Shown in pieces: positions 17,577-26,961 of a stretch of 39,073 nucleotides of DNA (the stretch's first letter is position 1; each line of letters starts with the position of its first letter). The notes under the pieces are model-generated. The model saw only the letters and a program-made list of their open reading frames with translations. It was not told the origin of the DNA and ran no database searches. Location of the stretch: assembly GCF_001431625.1 (NCBI RefSeq), contig NZ_LLXT01000154.1:1-39073 (forward strand), given 5' to 3'. Source of the DNA: Stenotrophomonas geniculata ATCC 19374 = JCM 13324. Its GTDB lineage: Bacteria > Pseudomonadota > Gammaproteobacteria > Xanthomonadales > Xanthomonadaceae. The translations under genes were made by a program, and so were the position numbers.

Positions 17577-18998
17577 ATGGCCGCGACATCGCAGCGCTTG
17601 GGCCTGCCCGCGTTGACTGCACTGGTGGTCGGCTCGATGGTCGGCGCCGGTATCTTTTCATTGCCACAGAACGTAGCGCGCAGCGCCGGTCCGGCCGCCG
17701 TGCTGATTGGCTGGGCGGTGAGCGGCGCGGGCATGCTGATGCTGGCGTTCGTGTTCCAGGCGCTGGCCAACCGCCGACCGGATCTCGATACCGGCATCTA
17801 CGCATACGCGCGCGAGGGCTTCGGCAATTACATCGGCTTCTCCGCTGCGTGGGGTTACTGGGTTGCCTCGGTGCTCGGCAACGCCAGCTTCTTCGTGCTG
17901 ATCTTCAGCGGCCTTGGCCACTTCATGCCCGTGTTCGGCGAAGGCAATACCCCGGCCGCCGTGGCCGCATCGTCATTGCTGTTGTGGACGGTGCATGTGT
18001 TGGTGCTGCGCGGCCTGCGTACTGCAGCCATCGTCAACGGCCTGGTGACCGTGGCCAAGCTGCTGCCGATCGCGCTGTTCCTGATCCTGGCCACCGGCGC
18101 GTTCCGCATGGACGTGTTCCGCGCCGATTTCCTCGGCACGCCTGCACTCGGCGACCTTGGCCAGCAGCTGCGCGGCATGATGCTGGTGACCGTGTGGGTG
18201 TTCATCGGCATCGAAGGCGCCAGCATCTATTCGCGGCGGGCGGCACGCCGCGCCGACGTGGGTCGCGCCACGGTGATCGGCTTCCTTGGCGTGTGGCTGC
18301 TGCTGGTGCTGGTCAGCCTGTTGTCGATGGGCGTGCTGTCGCAGGCGGAACTGGCCGGACTGCCCAATCCGTCGATGGCCTATGTGCTGCGCGCCATTGT
18401 CGGCGAATGGGGCGCGACGGTGATCATCATCGGTTCGATCATCTCCGTTCTCGGTGCATTGTTGGCCTGGGTGCTGCTGTGCGCCGAAGTGCTCTATGCC
18501 GCCGCAGGTGACGGCACCATGCCCGCCTTCCTGGGCCGTGAAAACGCGCGCGGCGTGCCGGCCAATGCACTGTGGTGGAGCAACGGCCTGATCCAGGTGT
18601 TCCTGCTGCTGGTGCTGGTCAGTTCCGGCAGCTACACCGGGCTGGTGCTGCTGGCCGCATCGATGAGCCTGGTGCCCTACTTCCTGTCCACGGCATTCGG
18701 CGTGCAGCTGGCCTGGCGCGGGCAGGCCTACGCCGATGAGCCCAGTGCGCGCTGGCGTGATTTCGCGGTTGCGCTGCTGGCCAGTGCGTACGCGCTTTGG
18801 CTGGTGTATGCCGGCGGCCTCGACAACCTGCTGTTGTCGGTGTTGCTGTACGTGCCCGGCGTGGTGCTGTTCGCACTGGCCCGGCGCCAGCGCGGCGAGC
18901 TGGTATTCACGCGTTGGGAATGGGTGCTGTTCGGCGCCATTCTGGTGGTAGCCATCGCTACGCTGGTCGCGTTCTCCAGTGGCGAGCTGGCACTGTAG
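17577..18998 (+). CDS. APC-family basic amino acid/polyamine antiporter (ArcD-like)
   Basis: A 473-residue inner-membrane transporter of the amino acid-polyamine-organocation superfamily. The N-terminal GSMVGAGIFSLPQNVARSAGP is the TM1 substrate-binding signature and closely resembles arginine/ornithine antiporters of the ArcD/YdgI group. About 12 hydrophobic segments follow, with the conserved VFIGIEGASIYSRRA motif in the sixth. Substrate is inferred only from this resemblance; no arginine deiminase genes are nearby. ATG 17577 follows AGGGGATCTCC, a fair ribosome site, and the earlier in-frame start at 17511 overlaps the receptor terminator region. The TAG stop is formed by the head of a GTAG-type palindrome. 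Confidence 0.88.
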   Translation: MAATSQRLGLPALTALVVGSMVGAGIFSLPQNVARSAGPAAVLIGWAVSGAGMLMLAFVFQALANRRPDLDTGIYAYAREGFGNYIGFSAAWGYWVASVLGNASFFVLIFSGLGHFMPVFGEGNTPAAVAASSLLLWTVHVLVLRGLRTAAIVNGLVTVAKLLPIALFLILATGAFRMDVFRADFLGTPALGDLGQQLRGMMLVTVWVFIGIEGASIYSRRAARRADVGRATVIGFLGVWLLLVLVSLLSMGVLSQAELAGLPNPSMAYVLRAIVGEWGATVIIIGSIISVLGALLAWVLLCAEVLYAAAGDGTMPAFLGRENARGVPANALWWSNGLIQVFLLLVLVSSGSYTGLVLLAASMSLVPYFLSTAFGVQLAWRGQAYADEPSARWRDFAVALLASAYALWLVYAGGLDNLLLSVLLYVPGVVLFALARRQRGELVFTRWEWVLFGAILVVAIATLVAFSSGELAL

Positions 18999-19018
18999 AG
19001 CCGAGCCGTGCTCGACTC
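18995..19018. repeat. SMAG-like GTAG palindrome overlapping the permease stop
   Basis: GTAG is followed by arms GAGCCGAGC (18998-19006) and GCTCGACTC (19010-19018) with one mismatch and a CGT loop. This resembles the SMAG repeats of S. maltophilia. The GTAG head supplies the permease's TAG stop. A near copy of its left half (TAGAGCCAGCCGTG) occurs at 19094-19107, at the end of the next gene. The rest of the gap to 19092 shows nothing further. Confidence 0.65.
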
Positions 19019-19092
19019 ATCACCTTGGCATCTGGCCAGGTAGAGCTGAAGGCTAGGCATGCCCACACATCAGTGCTTTTTCATCTTGGTCG

Positions 19093-19770
19093 CTAGAGCC
19101 AGCCGTGTTTTACGTAATCCAGATTGATTTCCCAATGTTCAAGGTTTGATTTCAATCGGCGAGGCAAGTAGGGCACGTAGTAGTCCCCCCTCACTGGAGA
19201 CTCACACTCACAAGCAACAATGCTTGCCACCGCAACTCGGCTGTAACGGCAGCGCTCCTTGAAGAAGTGGGCAAGGAAACCGTGGGTGGCACGCATTGCG
19301 AGTACCGCGTCCTCATGCCACCAGTCTCGAGGATTCTTCGCGATACCCAGAATCGGTGTTAGGGGACGCTCAGCTGTTTGCTCGCCATCAGGATCTCCGA
19401 TCCACCGCACTCGTCTTGATTTTGGATGCACGTAGTCATCTCTTAGCTTCTTCAATTCGCCAATAGACTGCACGTGCCTATCGCCACGAGAGATGGACTT
19501 GTTCCGAAATTTCGTTCTCAGGTAGAAATCGAACTTGGCGACAACCGACAGACGATCAACCTCCTTGTATACGGAGTTCTCCAGACGGAGGTCGTCTATA
19601 CAGCAATTGGCGACCACCTCTGGGAGTACCAAAGTATTCAAAAGAGCTGCGCGTGCAAGCGAATTTGCAAGCTCCGTACCCGGGTTCAGCTCTGAGGCTT
19701 CAATCAAAAGCAGACTGTCTTCGACAAGCATCCAAAAGCTTCTTTCAAAGTCTTCGCGAACGGTACTCAT
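19093..19770 (-). CDS. Hypothetical protein with HEPN-like R-x4-H motif, probably acquired
   Basis: I do not recognise a named family. The 225-residue product is mostly helical by composition. Residues 36-60 (NSLARAALLNTLVLPEVVANC) and the stretch GELKKLRDDYVH at 104-115 resemble the two conserved parts of HEPN domains; R110 and H115 form an R-x4-H motif like the catalytic pair of HEPN ribonucleases. This is motif reading, not a proven assignment. Base composition is near 50% GC in the lines I counted (47% and 53%), far below the neighbours, and codon use is mixed. It lies beyond the 3' end of tRNA-Asn, a typical integration point. No partner toxin, antitoxin or integrase gene is adjacent. 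The C-terminal residues GWL and stop are encoded in a SMAG-like half repeat. The 166-base gap to the tRNA holds only the tRNA terminator. Confidence 0.75.
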   Translation of the reverse strand: MSTVREDFERSFWMLVEDSLLLIEASELNPGTELANSLARAALLNTLVLPEVVANCCIDDLRLENSVYKEVDRLSVVAKFDFYLRTKFRNKSISRGDRHVQSIGELKKLRDDYVHPKSRRVRWIGDPDGEQTAERPLTPILGIAKNPRDWWHEDAVLAMRATHGFLAHFFKERCRYSRVAVASIVACECESPVRGDYYVPYLPRRLKSNLEHWEINLDYVKHGWL

Positions 19771-19895
19771 TCAGCGCCTCTTTGCGACCGGACCTCATCT
19801 TCCCATCATTCAAGGCGCCCTTTGAACATTCAACGGTCTGGGAGCGTGGTCCGCTGGCCCCGCAGACGCCATTACGCACTGACGATGCGCAACGC

Positions 19896-19928
19896 AAAAA
19901 AAAGACCTGCATCTTGCGATGCAGGTCT
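19896..19928 (-). terminator. Terminator of tRNA-Asn
   Basis: On the minus strand, AGACCTGCATC (from 19928) and GATGCAGGTCT (to 19903) form an 11-base stem with a 4-base loop, followed by a run of eight T residues down to 19896. It lies about 9 bases past the tRNA 3' end, so the tRNA transcript ends here and does not run into the HEPN-like gene. Confidence 0.93.
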
Positions 19929-19936
19929 CTTCAAAG

Positions 19937-20013
19937 TGGCGCCCGAAGTTGGACTCGAACCAACGACCCCCTGATTAACAGTCAAGTGCTCTAACCGGCT
20001 GAGCTATTCGGGC
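19937..20013 (-). tRNA. tRNA-Asn (anticodon GTT)
   Basis: A 77-base tRNA including an encoded CCA. The acceptor stem pairs GCCCGAA with TTCGGGC, the D-loop contains AGCTCAG and GGTTAGAGC, the anticodon loop reads CTGTTAA with GTT as anticodon, and the T-loop is GGTTCGAGTCC. It is followed by a strong terminator and preceded by TATACT 8 bases upstream. tRNA genes are common targets of integrating elements, and the low-GC gene lies on its 3' side. Confidence 0.97.
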
Positions 20014-20021
20014 AGACGACT

Positions 20022-20027
20022 AGTATA
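20022..20027 (-). promoter_or_regulatory. -10 element of tRNA-Asn
   Basis: TATACT on the minus strand ends 8 bases before the mature tRNA 5' end, the correct distance for a start close to the tRNA. The -35 position falls in the end of rlmH and is not well matched, so read-through from the rlmH operon may also contribute. Confidence 0.5.
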
Positions 20028-20035
20028 ACCACTCT

Positions 20036-20506
20036 TCACGCGCGATGGTAGGGGTGATTGGCAATCATTGCGGCAGCCCGATACAACTGCTCGGCCACCA
20101 CCAGGCGTACCAGCATGTGTGGCAGCGTCAGCGGTCCGATCGACCACTTCTCGTCGGCCAGCGCGGAGACTTCCGGCGAATGCCCTTCCGGGCCACCGAT
20201 CAGGAACGCCAGGTCCCTGCCCTGCCCGCGCCAGTGTTCCAGGCGCTGTGCCAGCTGTTCGGAACTGAGCTGGCGACCCGGCACATCCAGCGCCACTACA
20301 TAGGCATTCTTCGGCAGCGCAGCGATCACCCGCTTGCCTTCATCTTCAGTGGCGCGGCGCGGATCACGGCCTTTGCCGCGCAGGCCGGGCTCGATTTCCA
20401 CCAGCTCGAACGGCAGCCAGTGCGACAGCCGCTTCTGGTACTCGGCGAAGCCCTGCGCCACCCAGCTGGGGGCGCGTTCACCGGTGGCGATCAGGCGGGC
20501 TTTCAT
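20036..20506 (-). CDS. rlmH: 23S rRNA pseudouridine-1915 N3-methyltransferase RlmH
   Basis: RlmH methylates pseudouridine 1915 in helix 69 of 23S rRNA on the assembled 70S ribosome, using S-adenosylmethionine. The 156-residue product has the small SPOUT fold: AFLIGGPEGHSPEV is the cofactor-binding knot, and the C-terminal EQLYRAAAMIANHPYHRA is the family signature. ATG 20506 has GGAGG about 9 bases upstream. The frame extends to 20644, but that part overlaps rsfS and has no family similarity. It is the last gene of the leuS-type cluster, following rsfS as in E. coli, with a 64-base gap containing a perfect hairpin. Confidence 0.96.
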   Translation of the reverse strand: MKARLIATGERAPSWVAQGFAEYQKRLSHWLPFELVEIEPGLRGKGRDPRRATEDEGKRVIAALPKNAYVVALDVPGRQLSSEQLAQRLEHWRGQGRDLAFLIGGPEGHSPEVSALADEKWSIGPLTLPHMLVRLVVAEQLYRAAAMIANHPYHRA

Positions 20507-20524
20507 CAATGGTCCTCCAAAACG

Positions 20525-20549
20525 TCGACGGCGCCATCGGCGCCGTCGA
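20525..20549 (-). other. Perfect hairpin between rsfS and rlmH
   Basis: TCGACGGCGCC (20525-20535) and GGCGCCGTCGA (20539-20549) form an 11-base perfect stem with a 3-base loop. On the minus strand it is followed by CGTTTT and then the rlmH ribosome site. It could be a partial terminator, a processing site or a structure controlling rlmH translation. Confidence 0.8.
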
Positions 20550-20570
20550 AGGGATGCATCAACGCGTGGC

Positions 20571-20981
20571 TCAAGCCACTTCGTCGTCGCTGGACGGCGG
20601 CTGGTCACCGACTGTCCACAGGCGCTCGAGGGCGTAGAACTCACGCACGCGCGGCAGCATCACATGGACGATCACGTCGCCCAGATCGACCAGCACCCAC
20701 TCGGCTTCGCGCTCGCCTTCCACGCCCAGCGGCATCACGTCGATGTTCTTGGCGAAGCGCACCACTTCATCGGCAATCGACTTGACGTGGCGGGTCGAGG
20801 TGCCCGAAACAACAATCATGTAGTCGGCAACGCTGGACCGGCCGCGCACGTCGATCTCGACCAGGTCCTTGGCCTTCAGGTCTTCGGTGGCTTGGCGGAC
20901 GCTGGCCAGCAGTTCCGGCACGGACGGCGGCGGGCTGGGCAGATCGACCTTGATGGTCTGGGGCTGGGTCTGGTTGCTCAA
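20571..20981 (-). CDS. rsfS: Ribosome silencing factor RsfS
   Basis: RsfS (YbeB) binds ribosomal protein uL14 and prevents joining of the 30S and 50S subunits when nutrients fall. The 136-residue product has the family core LKAKDLVEIDVRGRSSVADY, VVSGTSTRHVKSIADEV and the closing EWVLVDLGDVIVHVML. The frame starts at TTG 20981 without a visible Shine-Dalgarno, so the first 15-20 residues (glutamine- and proline-rich) are uncertain. A TATAAT hexamer about 30 bases upstream suggests its own promoter in addition to read-through from nadD, which ends 58 bases before. Confidence 0.93.
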   Translation of the reverse strand: MSNQTQPQTIKVDLPSPPPSVPELLASVRQATEDLKAKDLVEIDVRGRSSVADYMIVVSGTSTRHVKSIADEVVRFAKNIDVMPLGVEGEREAEWVLVDLGDVIVHVMLPRVREFYALERLWTVGDQPPSSDDEVA

Positions 20982-21010
20982 AGTGGATCGACTCGATAAA
21001 CGTGGGGGCG

Positions 21011-21016
21011 ATTATA
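21011..21016 (-). promoter_or_regulatory. -10 element upstream of rsfS
   Basis: A perfect TATAAT on the minus strand in the 58-base nadD-rsfS gap. It would give a leader of roughly 20-25 bases. The -35 region (about 17 bases upstream, inside the gap and nadD end) is not a good match. Confidence 0.5.
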
Positions 21017-21039
21017 CGGGGATGGCGCCGCTGCGCCAT

Positions 21040-21705
21040 TCACGGCCTGGCCGGGCGGTACAGCCCGTGTGCAGCCACATAGTCCGCCACGCCGGGTGGC
21101 AGCAGGGCGCGCCAGGGGCCACCGCCGGCGATCTGCGAACGCACGGCGCTGGCCGATTCCTCGCGCAGCGGATGATGTAGGCGCAGGATGCGCCCGGCCG
21201 GGCTGGCGAACAGGGCCTGCTCGGTGTCGGCCCAGCGCCCTTCCAGCGCCTGGCCCAGCTCGCCATCCACCGCAGCCTGCAACGGGCTGCCCGGGCGCTC
21301 TGCCACCACGAAATGAGCCAGCCCGAACAACGCCTCCCACTCGTGCCAGCGGGACAGGCCAAGCAGGCTGTCGGCGCCGACCAGCCAAGCCAGCGGCCGG
21401 CTCGGACCCAGCTCGCCACGCAGCTCGCGCAGGGTGTCCACGGTATAGGACGGCCGACCGGGGAAACGCGCTGCACGGTCCAGCTCGCGGCGGTCCAGCA
21501 GCAGACCCGGTTCGTCACCGATGGCCAGCGACAGCATGGTGCAGCGCTGCTCGGCCGTGGCGCCGGGCACGGCCCGGTGCGGCGGATCGGCGGCCGGCAG
21601 CATGCGCACGGCAACCTGCAGTTCGTCGCGGGCAGCCCGCGCGATCGCCAGGTGCCCGAGGTGCACCGGATCAAAGGTGCCCCCGTAATAGATCCGCAGG
21701 CTCAT
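21040..21705 (-). CDS. nadD: Nicotinate-nucleotide adenylyltransferase
   Basis: NadD transfers AMP from ATP to nicotinate mononucleotide, giving deamido-NAD in the NAD biosynthesis pathway. The nucleotidyltransferase motif GGTFDPVHLGH occupies residues 8-18, with the catalytic histidines H15 and H18. The middle region SYTVDTLRELRGELG and the C-terminal SASAVRSQIA (the S-x-S-x-x-R type phosphate-binding motif) are both present. The 221-residue length is normal. It begins 3 bases after the holA stop on the same strand, so the two are almost certainly co-transcribed. Confidence 0.96.
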   Translation of the reverse strand: MSLRIYYGGTFDPVHLGHLAIARAARDELQVAVRMLPAADPPHRAVPGATAEQRCTMLSLAIGDEPGLLLDRRELDRAARFPGRPSYTVDTLRELRGELGPSRPLAWLVGADSLLGLSRWHEWEALFGLAHFVVAERPGSPLQAAVDGELGQALEGRWADTEQALFASPAGRILRLHHPLREESASAVRSQIAGGGPWRALLPPGVADYVAAHGLYRPARP

Positions 21706-21708
21706 TGC

Positions 21709-22746
21709 TCAGGCCCGCGCCAGCAGGCGCACGGCACGCGGTTCGGCCACGGCCACCAGCAGGCGCTCCAGCGCCAGCCAGGCATCACCGTCGGCGCGCC
21801 CCTTGGCGATGCGGTCGACCAGCCCGGCTTCGGCCACGAAGCGCTCCCAGCGCTTGCTTTCCGGATGCCGCTGCAGCGCGCGCTTGTACGGCGCCTGCCG
21901 CGATTCCCAGATGCCGCGCGATTTCATTTCGGCGGCCAGGTTGCCGCCACGGCCCTGCACCCGGGCCAGGCCAGCACCGGCCAGCAGTTCGCGGATCACC
22001 ATCGGCATCAGTGCAGCCACCGCCTCACCCTCGCCGCGCAGGCCGGCCAGCATGCGCAGCACCGCCGGCGGTTGCCCGGAGAACGTCGCCTCCACCAGCC
22101 GGAACACGTCATAGCGCGCGGCGTCGGCCACCAGCGATTCCATCCGTTCCACGTCCAGCGGCTGGCCGTCGGCCAACAGCGCCAGCTTGTCGATTTCCTG
22201 GGCGGCAGCCAGCAGATTGCCTTCCACCCGCTCGGCCAGGCGCTGCACGGCGGCCGGGTCCGCGCGCAGGCCCTTGCCACGCAGGCGGCGCTCGATCCAG
22301 TCCGGCAATTCGTGCGGCTTGATCGCCCAGGCCACCGACAGCACGCCGATGCGGTTGACCGCCTCGGCCCACTTGCCCTGGTGGGCCTTGCTCCATTCGT
22401 TGGCGGTAATCATCAGCACCACGTCCGGCGCCGGATTGGCGCAGAACTGGCTGATCACCTCGGCCCCGTCCTTGCCCGGCTTGCCGCTGGGCAGGCGCAC
22501 CTCGACCAGGCGGCGGGCGCTGAACAGGCTGGGCGCGTTGAAGCTGGCGTCGAGCTGGTTCCAGTCGAAATCACGGCCATCGGCGTCGAACACTTCCCGC
22601 TCGCCGATGCCGGCGGCGCGCGCGCGCGCGCGGATGGCGTCGGCCGCCTCAAGCACGCGCAGGGTTTCCGGGCCGGCAATCAGGTAGGCCGGCGCCAGCG
22701 CGGTATCAGCGCCCTGGCTGGCCAGCTGCTCCGGACGCAGTTCCAT
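21709..22746 (-). CDS. holA: DNA polymerase III subunit delta
   Basis: HolA is the delta subunit of the clamp loader, which opens the beta sliding clamp so that it can be placed on DNA. The 345-residue product starts with the family pattern LAPAYLIAGPETLRVLEAADAI, continues with FNAPSLFSARRLVEVRLPSG, and ends with the helical collar domain (PYKRALQRHPESKRWERFV). No ATP-binding P-loop is present, as expected for delta. It is tightly packed: 9 bases after lptE and 3 before nadD. The lptE-holA-nadD order is conserved in many gammaproteobacteria. Confidence 0.95.
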   Translation of the reverse strand: MELRPEQLASQGADTALAPAYLIAGPETLRVLEAADAIRARARAAGIGEREVFDADGRDFDWNQLDASFNAPSLFSARRLVEVRLPSGKPGKDGAEVISQFCANPAPDVVLMITANEWSKAHQGKWAEAVNRIGVLSVAWAIKPHELPDWIERRLRGKGLRADPAAVQRLAERVEGNLLAAAQEIDKLALLADGQPLDVERMESLVADAARYDVFRLVEATFSGQPPAVLRMLAGLRGEGEAVAALMPMVIRELLAGAGLARVQGRGGNLAAEMKSRGIWESRQAPYKRALQRHPESKRWERFVAEAGLVDRIAKGRADGDAWLALERLLVAVAEPRAVRLLARA

Positions 22747-22755
22747 CGTCGCGGC

Positions 22756-23340
22756 TCAGTGCTTGGCTGCGGGGACCGGTTCGGCCGGCTCCGCACCTTC
22801 AACCGGCTTGTCCTTCGGCGCCGACAGGCTGCCGCCCTTCTCGATCTCGGCACGCACCACGCTGTCGATGCGGCGGATGATCGAGGCGGACATTTCCCGG
22901 CGCAGTTCATTGGCCAGGATTTCACGTTCGGTGGTGGTACCGGTGGCGTCGGTCGGCGGTGACACGTAGTCGCGCGACAGCTCGATCACCTGCTGTGGCA
23001 CCAGCTCGCTGCCGTCTTCGCGACGGAAGATGAAGATCACCGCGTAGCGCAGGCTGTATTCCTGCGCACGGCCCTGCGAGTCGATGGCGATCGGCAGGTC
23101 GCCCCAGCGTTCGGACAGCACCTGCAGCTGGGTACTGGGTTCCTTGCTGTCCTCATCGGCCAGCCTGGCGCCGGACGCCAGCAGGCTGCGGTTGAGCAGC
23201 TTGACCAGTTCGCTGTACGGCGCAGTGGAAACCACCTTCACCGGTGCCGTGTCGGTCGGCAGCATCAGCTTGTTGCGCAGATGGAAACCGCAGCCGGCAA
23301 GGCCGAGGACAAGAACGAGAGCAAGCAGGATTCGGGTCAT
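22756..23340 (-). CDS. lptE: LPS assembly lipoprotein LptE
   Basis: LptE is an outer-membrane lipoprotein that plugs the LptD barrel and helps place lipopolysaccharide on the cell surface. Residues 1-17 form a lipoprotein signal peptide with lipobox L-A-G-C; the acylated cysteine is C17 and is followed by GFHLRN, the usual LptE beginning. The 194-residue product ends with an alanine- and proline-rich tail (EGAEPAEPVPAAKH). The start at ATG 23340 gives a well-formed signal peptide; 10 extra upstream residues are possible but unlikely. It lies between leuS and holA as in E. coli, but is separated from leuS by two hairpins. Confidence 0.95.
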   Translation of the reverse strand: MTRILLALVLVLGLAGCGFHLRNKLMLPTDTAPVKVVSTAPYSELVKLLNRSLLASGARLADEDSKEPSTQLQVLSERWGDLPIAIDSQGRAQEYSLRYAVIFIFRREDGSELVPQQVIELSRDYVSPPTDATGTTTEREILANELRREMSASIIRRIDSVVRAEIEKGGSLSAPKDKPVEGAEPAEPVPAAKH

Positions 23341-23403
23341 GGAGACAGTCTGGCGGAGCCGGGCGATCACGGCAACACACAGCGTGCCCGAAGCGGCGTG
23401 AAT

Positions 23404-23467
23404 GCAGGGCCATCATACGCCTGGCCCTGCACCGGAATGGCACCGGCCACCATACGGGTGGCCGGTG
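23404..23467 (-). terminator. Tandem hairpins between leuS and lptE
   Basis: The hairpin nearer leuS pairs CACCGGCCACC (23441-23451) with GGTGGCCGGTG (23457-23467). The next pairs GCAGGGCCA (23404-23412) with TGGCCCTGC (23422-23430). Both lie just past the leuS stop. Neither has a T run, so they may end leuS transcription partly or protect its 3' end. The remaining 60 bases before lptE show nothing clear. Confidence 0.6.
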
Positions 23468-23476
23468 CGGGGTACA

Positions 23477-26224
<2,748 letters not shown>

Positions 26225-26836
26225 TCAGCGCGGTCGCGACAGTGGCAGCGCCAAGGCCAGCCAGACCGCCCAGCAGGCGAACGCAAGCCGTTGTGCCAGC
26301 GGCGCCGGCAGCACGCCCTGCAGGGCAAACGCCGCCAGCGCGGCCAGCACGCCACAGGCGAGCGCCACGGCGCCCAGCGCGCGCCCATGCGCCTGGCGCA
26401 CCTGCGACGTGCCCAGCAACAAGGTCCCGGCGACAAAACCCAGCACCCAGATCATCCAGGCGCTGGCATGCAGCTGGCTGGCCGGCCCGTGCAGGTCGTC
26501 CACATCCAGCGGCAGCAACCCCATCGCGGCGAACGCCAACCCGGCCAGCAGCAGCATCTGGCTGCCCACCCGCGGCGCCCAGCCGGCGGTTGCCGGCAGC
26601 CTGCGGCGCAGGCACTCGGCCACAACCACCGCAAGCAGCCCCGGCAGCACGAAGCCCAGCAGATTGAAGGCCAGCGCATGCGGCACCCCCTGTGCCCCCA
26701 GCAGCGCTACCGGGTGGCGGGCCTGCGCGTAGCCGTCCAGGCCGGCACCGAAACCGAGCACCGCCAGCACGAACAGCAGCGCGGCGACCAGGCCGGACAG
26801 GCCGGACAGGCGCAGCAACGGGGACAGGGACGACAT
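26225..26836 (-). CDS. DUF998 family integral membrane protein
   Basis: A 203-residue protein with about six hydrophobic segments and very little polar sequence, matching the DUF998 family of unknown function. Recognisable parts are LSGLVAALLFVLAVLGFGAG at the start, then NLLGFVLPGLLAVVVAECL, and LHASAWMIWVLGFVAGTLLL. GGAG stands about 7 bases before ATG 26836. It follows no obvious operon partner: the cnoX-like gene diverges from it and leuS lies 105 bases downstream on the same strand, after GC-rich inverted repeats (for example GGCGCC-containing arms near 26197-26220). Confidence 0.78.
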   Translation of the reverse strand: MSSLSPLLRLSGLSGLVAALLFVLAVLGFGAGLDGYAQARHPVALLGAQGVPHALAFNLLGFVLPGLLAVVVAECLRRRLPATAGWAPRVGSQMLLLAGLAFAAMGLLPLDVDDLHGPASQLHASAWMIWVLGFVAGTLLLGTSQVRQAHGRALGAVALACGVLAALAAFALQGVLPAPLAQRLAFACWAVWLALALPLSRPR

Positions 26837-26898
26837 GCAGGCTCCGGAAAGAACGGCGACAGGAAGCCTGCATTGTCAGGCATTTACTACAACCCGGG

Positions 26899-26929
26899 TT
26901 GAGACCGGCATCGATCGTCACCATAGAAT
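26899..26929 (+). promoter_or_regulatory. Candidate promoter of the CnoX-like gene
   Basis: TTGAGA (26899-26904) matches five of six -35 bases, and TAGAAT (26924-26929) matches five of six -10 bases. The 19-base spacer is longer than ideal. It lies in the divergent gap between the DUF998 gene and the thioredoxin gene. Confidence 0.4.
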
Positions 26930-26961
26930 CGGTCTCCAGACGCCAAACGATGCTTCCCCCC

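Noticed and set aside
19653..19994. Plus-strand frame ending in WTRTNDPLINSQ
   Set aside because: This peptide is the familiar false translation of the complement of tRNA-Asn; the frame also overlaps the HEPN-like gene in antisense.
19771..20035. Attachment-site repeats around tRNA-Asn
   Set aside because: I looked for a second copy of the tRNA 3' end near the left side of the low-GC gene and found none, and there is no integrase.
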